A stretch of DNA of 5,396 bases, from the NCBI GenBank assembly GCA_030591795.1, contig JAUVAJ010000146.1:1-5396 (forward strand). Reading direction: 5' to 3'. The position numbers and the translations under genes were made by a program. Each line of letters begins with the position of its first letter. Within the stretch, counting starts at the first letter, position 1. Under the pieces are notes generated by a model that was given only the letters and a program-made list of their open reading frames with translations, made no database searches and was not told the DNA's origin. This document shows positions 1-5,185 of the stretch, one piece after another. The stretch comes from Desulfuromonadales bacterium (GTDB lineage Bacteria > Desulfobacterota > Desulfuromonadia > Desulfuromonadales > UBA2294).

Positions 1-2
1 GA

Positions 3-1229
3 ACCCTCAGCATGAGCTTCGGCGCCTTTGCGCTTGACTATCCTAGCCCGGTGTTCCCGTACCTGGCCGTAATTATGATCTTCGCCAATATTTTTGCCGC
101 CTACGCATCGCACCTTTTGCGCGCATCCTGGCTGCGCTGGCTACTCCTGGCCCTGACTATATTCATGGTTCAGGTCTGGAGCATGAAACTCACCATCTAC
201 CTCGGCAGGCTCGCACCTGAACACCTCGAATTCTCCATCCGTGGCCTTCTGGCTTCGGTCGGCTTGCTCTGCACCACTTTCAGTGTCATCTCTTTTCTCG
301 GCGTACGCGGCTTCATTCAGGACAAGGTCTCAAAGTTTGACCTGGTGTTACCCATAATAAATGTCTGCTGGCTGTTCTCGGTTGGCTATTACGCCCTCGG
401 CCAAAACCTGATTAAGCCGTTGGCTTTTGGCTGGTTGACCCTGATCGGTGCCTTCGCCCATCTCGGTGTTGCCTGGTGGTTGGCGCACCGTGAAGAAGGT
501 GGCAGCATCGGGACTACAACCTTTGCTCTGGCCGGCGGTCTGCTGTTCGCCTTTGCCGCACCGATGGCCCTCGGCCACGCACTCATCGCCACTGCACTGG
601 TCGCCGTTTTAGCCGTCAGCATGATTATAATTTCCGAGCGGCTTAAAGTCTCGGGTTTGCGTCTGGCCTCCTACCTGTTGCAGTGCTACGCCTGCTCAGC
701 GCTGGTCTTCATCCTCTGGACCACCGAAGGGACTCACCCGTCGCTTATCAGCGCGCTTTCGTCCGGCCTGCTGGCCGCGATCGCTTTCTACCATTACTCA
801 TGGGCCAGACAGCACCCGGCAAGTACCAGCGATCCACTGCTCACCAAGATCAACAAAAATGATCGCGGTGCCAGTATTTTACTGATTGCCGCCCTGTTCA
901 GCGCCTTCTTCACCCTGCGGGTCGGGCTCTACCAGGTACTTGACTTGTTACACTCGGCTACGCCCCGGATCTTCGCTGGATCACAATCTGTGTTGATTAA
1001 CGCGTCAGCTGCCGGACTGTTCCTCTTCAGTCTCTACAAACTGAATAAGGAGCTGCGCAATGTCGCCATTGTTATTACGGTCATCGGCGCGACTAAGGTC
1101 TTCTTGCTCGACATGGTTCAACTCAAAGGAATCCCCCTGCTTTTCAGCGTCTTTTCTTTTGGTCTGGTCGCTGCTCTTGCATCATTTGTTCTCGGCCGCT
1201 GGGGTAAAGCAAGTAAAGCCAAATCTTAA
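3..1229 (+). CDS. Polytopic membrane protein, probable DUF2339 family (5'-partial)
   Basis: The function is unknown; the product is an integral inner-membrane protein. The frame is already open at position 3. The first ATG at 12 has no Shine-Dalgarno sequence before it (the preceding bases are gaaccctcag), so the gene most likely starts left of the window and only its C-terminal part, about 405 residues, is seen. Counting from that ATG, roughly 11-13 hydrophobic segments fill nearly the whole length, for example near 15-36, 79-97, 112-130, 167-184, 189-207, 217-235, 288-308 and 375-395. The last 65 residues resemble the end of DUF2339 proteins: a short LRN segment (348-350), then a KVFLLD motif at 362-367 and a glycine-containing final helix ending in a basic tail. 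DUF2339 proteins are usually longer than 500 residues, which fits a truncated 5' end. It converges on the octaheme cytochrome gene and shares a terminator with it. No catalytic motif is visible. The family call is moderate and the membrane-protein call is strong. Confidence 0.7.
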   Translation, partial: TLSMSFGAFALDYPSPVFPYLAVIMIFANIFAAYASHLLRASWLRWLLLALTIFMVQVWSMKLTIYLGRLAPEHLEFSIRGLLASVGLLCTTFSVISFLGVRGFIQDKVSKFDLVLPIINVCWLFSVGYYALGQNLIKPLAFGWLTLIGAFAHLGVAWWLAHREEGGSIGTTTFALAGGLLFAFAAPMALGHALIATALVAVLAVSMIIISERLKVSGLRLASYLLQCYACSALVFILWTTEGTHPSLISALSSGLLAAIAFYHYSWARQHPASTSDPLLTKINKNDRGASILLIAALFSAFFTLRVGLYQVLDLLHSATPRIFAGSQSVLINASAAGLFLFSLYKLNKELRNVAIVITVIGATKVFLLDMVQLKGIPLLFSVFSFGLVAALASFVLGRWGKASKAKS

Positions 1230-1250
1230 TAGTTTGTTGCATACAACATA

Positions 1251-1283
1251 AAAAAAGCCCCCGCTCTATGCGGAGGCTTTTTT
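1251..1283. terminator. Bidirectional rho-independent terminator
   Basis: A hairpin has arms at 1251-1264 and 1270-1283 with the 5-base loop tctat. The arms are six A, then GCCCCCGC, pairing with GCGGAGGC, then six T, with one C-A mismatch. T-runs flank the stem on both strands, so it can stop transcription both ways. It lies 21 bases after the stop of the left membrane-protein gene and 20 bases after the stop of the minus-strand octaheme cytochrome. Confidence 0.88.
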
Positions 1284-1303
1284 ATTCTCTATGTTCAACG
1301 ATC

Positions 1304-2467
1304 TTACCAGACCGTATCCAACTGTTTCAATGACTGTTTGAAATCAGCCTCGACCTGATCAAGGATCGCTGCAGCATACTCATTGTTGTGAACACTGTTG
1401 GTGCCATCGTTTCTGACAAACTTCAGATTACGTACACCGCTCTGATACACCGTCCAGATCTCGGCAGTATCCCGCTTGGCACTATCTGCTTCAAGCAGAG
1501 CCGCTTCAACCATAACCCGCAGCGTCTTCAACTTTTCAATCCGCTCACCGGTTTCGGCCTCCCACTCATTGAAGATCTCAGCATAGTCCTCATCATCATG
1601 GCAAGACGAGCAGGTTGAGGAGGATGGGCGATAAATCCCTTTGGTAACACCGGTATGACAATCGGTACAGGTCATATCTGCGGCATCACCATACATCATG
1701 CTCGGAATATCTGCGATCCCTTCAACGCCGGCACCTATATTCATTGCCAGTTGAGCCTCATGACAAATACCGCAATCATTTACCTGCGGGGCATCTTCAC
1801 TCATTTCAGCATGGCAGGTCAGACAAAAATTCATCCGGTCAGTGCTGGTTGCCGGGTTGTGCACAACCCCGAAATGACAGTCCCGACAAGAGAGTTCAAA
1901 TTCTTCGATATGCAGGGAATGGTCGAAATGGGTGCCTCCGACAAAAGTATCTTCCATGATGTCAGCCAGACCCTTGCGCTCACGGAAATCCGGATTGACC
2001 ACATCATCAAGCATCCGCATGTGTACCAACTGCATCGGCCCTTTGGTTGTCGCTCGCACCTGGCGATTTCCCTCATCAGAGTGGCAATACAGACAATGCC
2101 ATGACGGCACCAGGTCTTCATGCGGATTCGACAAAATCTCCAATTTCTCTTCTGCGGAGATTGTCAACTGCATATAGGTATCTTTGAGGCCACCGAGTTT
2201 GGCTTTCATATAACCGACAACGCCGGGACGCCCGTGACAATCGAGGCAAGAGACACCAGCCTCACCGTGCGCTGAATGCTCCCAGGAGTCGACTTCGGCT
2301 AACGGACCAAAACCTTGTGCCGGGTGGCAAAGCTGACAGAATTCCGGCTCAGAGGTCATATGCAGAATCTGAATATTGACAAAACCGAAGACGACGAGCG
2401 CGGTAACCGACATCAGGGTGAACAGAATGATATGTCGCTTACACCAATCAAAAATGTTTTTAATCAT
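1304..2467 (-). CDS. Membrane-anchored octaheme c-type cytochrome, NapC/NirT-like
   Basis: This 387-residue protein probably carries electrons from the quinol pool into the periplasm. Residues 11-34 form one uncleaved N-terminal anchor after a short basic cytoplasmic start. Eight CXXCH heme-c sites follow, with first cysteines at 44, 74, 125, 194, 215, 232, 267 and 286. The first two sit in a NapC/NirT-like block: the anchor, then FCQLCH, then a WxxSxH segment (62-67), then CLDCH followed by RPG. Classical NapC/NirT/NrfH proteins carry four or five hemes, so this is an expanded member. ImcH of Geobacter sulfurreducens, a seven-heme NapC/NirT protein used with high-potential acceptors, is the nearest functional comparison I can name, but orthology is not shown. 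Residues 295-387 have no heme motif and look helical. The ATG at 2467 is chosen because an AGGTAGGT element precedes it and the anchor starts at once. The gene follows the CbcL-like gene on the same strand, with a terminator between them. Confidence 0.9.
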   Translation of the reverse strand: MIKNIFDWCKRHIILFTLMSVTALVVFGFVNIQILHMTSEPEFCQLCHPAQGFGPLAEVDSWEHSAHGEAGVSCLDCHGRPGVVGYMKAKLGGLKDTYMQLTISAEEKLEILSNPHEDLVPSWHCLYCHSDEGNRQVRATTKGPMQLVHMRMLDDVVNPDFRERKGLADIMEDTFVGGTHFDHSLHIEEFELSCRDCHFGVVHNPATSTDRMNFCLTCHAEMSEDAPQVNDCGICHEAQLAMNIGAGVEGIADIPSMMYGDAADMTCTDCHTGVTKGIYRPSSSTCSSCHDDEDYAEIFNEWEAETGERIEKLKTLRVMVEAALLEADSAKRDTAEIWTVYQSGVRNLKFVRNDGTNSVHNNEYAAAILDQVEADFKQSLKQLDTVW

Positions 2468-2470
2468 CGC

Positions 2471-2478
2471 ACCTACCT
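2471..2478 (-). promoter_or_regulatory. Ribosome binding site of the octaheme cytochrome gene
   Basis: On the minus strand AAAGGTAGGTGCG directly precedes the ATG at 2467. The upstream AGGT (2475-2478) is 7 bases from the start codon, and the second AGGT (2471-2474) is only 3 bases away. The upstream copy is therefore the likelier Shine-Dalgarno sequence. Confidence 0.65.
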
Positions 2479-2515
2479 TTAATTAATGCCTACAAATGAA
2501 TACATTCCAACTACT

Positions 2516-2536
2516 TACACGCGTTAATCGCGCGTA
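2516..2536. repeat. Short GC-rich inverted repeat, candidate operator
   Basis: TACACGCG (2516-2523) and CGCGCGTA (2529-2536) form 8-base arms matching at 7 of 8 positions around the spacer TTAAT. The repeat is 49 bases upstream of the octaheme cytochrome start, in otherwise AT-rich sequence. It lies where the transcription start of the weak promoter candidate at 2535-2564 would be. It could be a repressor site or a small hairpin in the 5' leader. No regulator family can be named from it. Confidence 0.3.
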
Positions 2537-2564
2537 TATAGACATAAATTTTTTATAAATGCAA
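2535..2564 (-). promoter_or_regulatory. Weak candidate promoter for the octaheme cytochrome gene
   Basis: On the minus strand TTGCAT (2559-2564) and TATATA (2535-2540) are spaced by 18 bases in AT-rich sequence, with matches of 3/6 and 4/6 to sigma-70 -35 and -10 hexamers. The match is poor. The main reason to expect a promoter in this gap is the terminator at 2643-2673, which should limit read-through from the upstream cytochrome gene. Confidence 0.25.
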
Positions 2565-2642
2565 CCCAATAGATTACTTTTCCAGGCCATCAACTATAGC
2601 TATCAGCCTGTCTAACTTTCAATGAGCCGGCCACCAATACAG

Positions 2643-2673
2643 AAAAAGGGACTGCCAACGACAGTCCCTTTTT
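2643..2673 (-). terminator. Rho-independent terminator after the CbcL-like gene
   Basis: Perfect 12-base arms, AAAAAGGGACTG (2643-2654) and CAGTCCCTTTTT (2662-2673), enclose a 7-base loop. Read on the minus strand, the hairpin begins 23 bases after the stop codon of the CbcL-like gene and ends in a run of five T. It separates the two cytochrome genes transcriptionally, or at least attenuates read-through from one to the other. Confidence 0.85.
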
Positions 2674-2696
2674 CTCTTTTTATTTTATAGCTTCCT

Positions 2697-4544
2697 TTAG
2701 TGGCCGCCACCAGCCATAAAGGCAAACACCATTAACAACAGACAGAAGATGCCGGTAAACAGCGCCAGGTAACCGAAAGCTTTGAACAAGAAATCGTACA
2801 CCGGACCACTGACTTTTTTGCAAACAAACTCTTCGGTCCGACCCTCTTCTTCGTAACGCTTCCATTGATCACCACGCTCTTCAATGAACTCTTCCTTGGA
2901 AATCTGGCCATTAAAGATAACAAAGTCCATCGGGAACTTCTCCGGTCGACCATGCGTATTAAAGAAGTGCACCGTAAAGATAAATCCGGTCGCCAGCAGC
3001 GCTTCATCGGAATGAATGATAGTCGCCACATTAAACGCCCAGCCGGGTAAAAACACCCCGAACAGTTCCGGGAACCAGAGCATCAGACCAGAGCCGCCGA
3101 TGGCAACCATACCCCAGAAGACTGCGAGGAAATCGAATTTCTCCCAATAAGTCCAGCGCTCAAAGGTCGGCTTCGGCCCGATAAACAGGAACCACTTGAC
3201 CATGGCGGTAACGTCCCGAATGTCACGGAAGTTAGGGCAGAGCGAATCAGGCCCAAACAACCTTTGGATCCACATCCCTTTAATATCCTTGCGCACGAAC
3301 AGGAAATCGACACTCAAAATCAAAGCGGCAAAGAAATAGTAAAAAGTAATAACTGCACAGCCGCGATGAATCAGTCCGGCATATTCGGCGCCGCCATAGA
3401 AATTCATCAAGGTCTGCGCCCATTCCTGGGTGCTGAATTTGAGCGGGATACCGGTCAAGGTCAGACCGAGGAAACTGATAATCACCGTCAGGTGCAGGAT
3501 AATATGTCGTGTTTTAAACCGCGCATACTGCTTGTGCGGCTCATCAACGTGCACCTCATGCCCGCCGGCATGCAGTGCTGCCAGGACCTGACGATTCTCG
3601 ACAAAACCGCGCACCATCCAGAGCAGAGTATGCACCCAGAACACGGCAAAGGTGCCGATCAACAGCCCGGTCATGGCGAAGAACGTCCAGTACATAACCG
3701 GATAATTCTCACTATCCATCATATCGCCATGTGAATAAAACATGGTAAACAGCCCGGTGGCATCAGGATGGCACTGGGCACAAGTTGTTACCAGATTCTC
3801 TTGATTAACTGTAGATTTGGGATCATCTTGCGGTAAAACATTGTGCGCACCGTGACAATCTGAACAACCGGCAACCTTCTCCGGGAAACCGAGCCGGTAG
3901 TTCTTGCCGTGATAACTCTCCATATAGGTTGCAACGGCAACATCAAACACACCATTGCGATCCATCATCTCCTGATCGGCATGACAGGTCAGACAAACCT
4001 TGGTATGAAACGCACGGTTACTGTTTTCGCCACTTATCGCCTCAATCTGATGCAAGCCATGACAATCACTACAGGTTGCGGAATCCAGATTACCGGCCAG
4101 CACCGCCTTGCCATGTACGGACACCATGTAGTCTTCATGGTTGTCATGACAATTGGTACACTTATCGATTACCTTGGTTTTATCATTCTTCCAGTAGGTA
4201 TGACTGTGCACATCGTCATGACAATCAGCACAGGTGATATCGTTGAGCATATGCACGCTGGAGAAATGTTCTTGCGCTTCCTTGGTATGACAACGGACAC
4301 ACTGCGGCGGGCTCGGCATCAACTCACCGGAAGTGTGCGCATCGAGCGATGTTACTTCAACGTGACAACTGGTACAGGCATTCTGACCGTGAACCGATCT
4401 ACCATAATCAACCGCAGAGACCACATCATCATGGCAACCGAGACAAGTCTCGGGGGAGATCGCCATACCGTTATCGGCGGTAACAGCCGCGACAGAAAAC
4501 AGCATGGAGAAGCATACCAACAAGAAGATACGAGCGATTTTCAT
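2697..4544 (-). CDS. cbcL: CbcL-like inner-membrane cytochrome: nine c hemes fused to a di-heme cytochrome b
   Basis: This is probably a menaquinol:cytochrome c oxidoreductase that oxidises quinol through membrane b hemes and passes electrons along a periplasmic heme-c chain. The 615-residue product has a signal peptide (about 1-23) and nine CXXCH motifs, with first cysteines at 34, 57, 82, 105, 129, 158, 184, 227 and 255. A membrane part resembling the FdnI/HydC family follows, with helices near 284-310, 347-366, 389-413, 470-490, 504-528 and 586-611. Candidate b-heme ligands in or near these helices are His347, His351, His393, His511 and His526. A charged loop (about 531-580) precedes the last helix. 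Nine c hemes fused to such a b domain is the layout described for CbcL of Geobacter sulfurreducens, needed there for low-potential acceptors. I infer the symbol from architecture, and a paralogous Cbc-type protein is possible. The start at 4544 is preferred over an in-frame ATG 22 codons upstream (4610), because GGAGGT lies 6 bases before it and the signal peptide begins there. Confidence 0.85.
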   Translation of the reverse strand: MKIARIFLLVCFSMLFSVAAVTADNGMAISPETCLGCHDDVVSAVDYGRSVHGQNACTSCHVEVTSLDAHTSGELMPSPPQCVRCHTKEAQEHFSSVHMLNDITCADCHDDVHSHTYWKNDKTKVIDKCTNCHDNHEDYMVSVHGKAVLAGNLDSATCSDCHGLHQIEAISGENSNRAFHTKVCLTCHADQEMMDRNGVFDVAVATYMESYHGKNYRLGFPEKVAGCSDCHGAHNVLPQDDPKSTVNQENLVTTCAQCHPDATGLFTMFYSHGDMMDSENYPVMYWTFFAMTGLLIGTFAVFWVHTLLWMVRGFVENRQVLAALHAGGHEVHVDEPHKQYARFKTRHIILHLTVIISFLGLTLTGIPLKFSTQEWAQTLMNFYGGAEYAGLIHRGCAVITFYYFFAALILSVDFLFVRKDIKGMWIQRLFGPDSLCPNFRDIRDVTAMVKWFLFIGPKPTFERWTYWEKFDFLAVFWGMVAIGGSGLMLWFPELFGVFLPGWAFNVATIIHSDEALLATGFIFTVHFFNTHGRPEKFPMDFVIFNGQISKEEFIEERGDQWKRYEEEGRTEEFVCKKVSGPVYDFLFKAFGYLALFTGIFCLLLMVFAFMAGGGH

Positions 4545-4550
4545 GAATAG

Positions 4551-4556
4551 ACCTCC
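4551..4556 (-). promoter_or_regulatory. Ribosome binding site fixing the start of the CbcL-like gene
   Basis: GGAGGT on the minus strand sits 6 bases before the ATG at 4544, a near-ideal Shine-Dalgarno sequence and spacing. It argues against the upstream in-frame ATG at 4610, which would put a hydrophilic 22-residue extension before the signal peptide. Confidence 0.85.
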
Positions 4557-4696
4557 GGATAACAGGGCTGAATCGTTACTGCCTCTAAACACAGCCATTA
4601 ATTCAAGCACTTATGCATGTATGAAAAGTTCAAAAAAAGAATAAGTTTCAACAGGTTCGGTCAACTGTATAAATATTTTATTTATGGATTAAAGGT

Positions 4697-4724
4697 ATTT
4701 AACATGCTAAACATTAAAAGTCAA
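4697..4724 (-). promoter_or_regulatory. Candidate sigma-70-type promoter for the CbcL-like gene
   Basis: On the minus strand TTGACT (4719-4724, 5/6 match to the -35 consensus) and TTAAAT (4697-4702, 4/6 match to the -10) are 16 bases apart. Transcription would start near 4690 and give a 5' leader of about 145 bases. A second, weaker pair, TTGACC (4659-4664) and TATTCT (4638-4643), has a 15-base spacer. The region is strongly AT-rich, so chance matches are likely. Confidence 0.4.
4698..4711. repeat. Imperfect 14-base palindrome overlapping the promoter candidate
   Basis: TTTAACATGCTAAA reads as TTTAGCATGTTAAA on the other strand, so 12 of 14 positions are symmetric around CATG. It covers the proposed -10 and part of the spacer of the CbcL-like gene promoter, where a bound repressor would block initiation. 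The assignment as an operator is inferred from position and symmetry only. Confidence 0.3.
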
Positions 4725-4754
4725 TCGTGAAGATATTTTTATTTGAATTTTTTA

Positions 4755-4769
4755 AAAATAGTGTATTTT
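4755..4769. repeat. AT-rich inverted repeat upstream of the small membrane protein gene
   Basis: AAAATA (4755-4760) and TATTTT (4764-4769) form perfect 6-base arms around GTG. The symmetry extends to TTAA at both outer edges if one extra A is bulged. AAAATAG also recurs at 4775-4781, exactly 20 bases (two helical turns) further on. It lies 32 bases before the start codon at 4802, in the expected core-promoter position. TTGAAT (4743-4748) with TATTTT (4764-4769) is a poor promoter match with a 15-base spacer. Confidence 0.25.
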
Positions 4770-4788
4770 AAGACAAAATAGCGCCACT

Positions 4789-4793
4789 GGGAG
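4789..4793 (+). promoter_or_regulatory. Ribosome binding site of the small membrane protein gene
   Basis: GGGAG lies 8 bases before the ATG at 4802. A good Shine-Dalgarno sequence at normal spacing supports this 83-codon frame as a real gene and fixes its start. Confidence 0.65.
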
Positions 4794-4801
4794 AAATAGA
4801 A

Positions 4802-5053
4802 ATGAAACAGGAACAACAAGTTGCAGTAAAAAGAAGTGGAATACTGGCAGCAGGTTTTGCCCTTACCGTTTACATTGTCGGCGGCTTGAGCGTAATGATC
4901 GGGCTCGGCTTTATCGGCATGCTCGGGTCACAAGATCTATGGGGCTGGGGCGAGGCACGTTCGATCGGCTACCTGCTGTTCTTCGTCGGCATCATCCTGA
5001 GTGTTCTCGGCGTGCTCGTCATGCGGATCATGCGCAACCGGCGGTGGGCATAG
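4802..5053 (+). CDS. Small two-helix membrane protein of unknown function
   Basis: I do not recognise this 83-residue protein. It has a polar, basic N-terminus (KQEQQ, then KRS at 10-12) and a long glycine-rich hydrophobic segment (about 13-41). A short loop with two Trp (47 and 49) follows, then a second helix (about 54-74), and the protein ends with the basic sequence RIMRNRRWA. By the positive-inside rule both ends would be cytoplasmic and the loop periplasmic. There is no cysteine and no heme motif. Support for a real gene comes from its ribosome binding site, GC-rich coding sequence next to AT-rich flanks, its membrane-protein pattern and a terminator about 80 bases downstream. It is transcribed divergently from the CbcL-like gene and could share regulation with it. 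A role as a small partner of a membrane respiratory complex is possible but unsupported. Confidence 0.75.
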   Translation: MKQEQQVAVKRSGILAAGFALTVYIVGGLSVMIGLGFIGMLGSQDLWGWGEARSIGYLLFFVGIILSVLGVLVMRIMRNRRWA

Positions 5054-5092
5054 CCGAACAAAGCAGTCGTTTACGAAGAAGGCAGGCATTAC

Positions 5093-5106
5093 CCTGCAGC
5101 TGCAGG
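5093..5106. repeat. Perfect 14-base palindrome within a possible larger hairpin
   Basis: CCTGCAGCTGCAGG is perfectly self-complementary and contains two PstI sites. It is flanked by CAGGC (5083-5087) and GCCTG (5106-5110), which could add an outer stem. It lies 39 bases after the stop of the small membrane protein gene and before the main terminator. There is no T-run after it, so it is not a typical terminator. It may be an mRNA 3'-end hairpin, a protein-binding site, or chance. Confidence 0.35.
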
Positions 5107-5131
5107 CCTGAATGGTATGGCATAAAACGAA

Positions 5132-5163
5132 AAAAGGGCGAACCCGATCGGGTTCGCCCTTTT
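5132..5163. terminator. Bidirectional rho-independent terminator, perfect palindrome
   Basis: A 32-base sequence is perfectly self-complementary around the centre at 5147/5148: AAAAGGGCGAACCC on the left, a central GATC, and the mirror arm ending in four T. The stem is very stable and flanked by A and T runs, so it works for both convergent genes. It begins 78 bases after the stop of the small membrane protein gene and lies 22 bases after the stop of atpE. Confidence 0.88.
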
Positions 5164-5185
5164 CACACAAACTTGATAAATCTTC

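Noticed and set aside
1060..1251. Plus-strand 63-codon frame overlapping the end of the membrane-protein gene
   Set aside because: It is an out-of-frame shadow of the hydrophobic C-terminal coding region with no independent ribosome binding site, and it runs into the terminator region.
1655..2104. Plus-strand frame of 149 codons opposite the octaheme cytochrome
   Set aside because: It is an antisense shadow of the CXXCH-containing region. It has no clear ribosome binding site and no plausible fold.
2468..2696. Sigma-54 (-24/-12) promoter before the octaheme gene
   Set aside because: No GG-N10-GC element with the TGGCAC/TTGCA context was found on the minus strand. The TTGCA at 2560-2564 lacks the upstream GG element at the right distance.
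3909..4550. Long plus-strand reading frame (213 codons) opposite the CbcL-like gene
   Set aside because: It is the antisense of the heme-rich region. Repeated CXXCH codons read backwards avoid stops and give a His/Thr/Met-rich protein with no recognisable domain, and the minus-strand gene is unambiguous.
4545..4610. N-terminal extension of the CbcL-like protein starting at an in-frame ATG at 4610
   Set aside because: The ATG at 4544 has GGAGGT at ideal spacing and begins a signal peptide directly. The extension would bury the signal peptide and shows no matching ribosome binding site.
4545..4690. Cyclic-di-GMP (GEMM-I) riboswitch in the leader of the CbcL-like gene, as is common for Geobacter cytochromes
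   Set aside because: The conserved GEMM core sequences are not visible, and there is no two-stem layout. Only a short GGCTG/CAGCC stem is seen.
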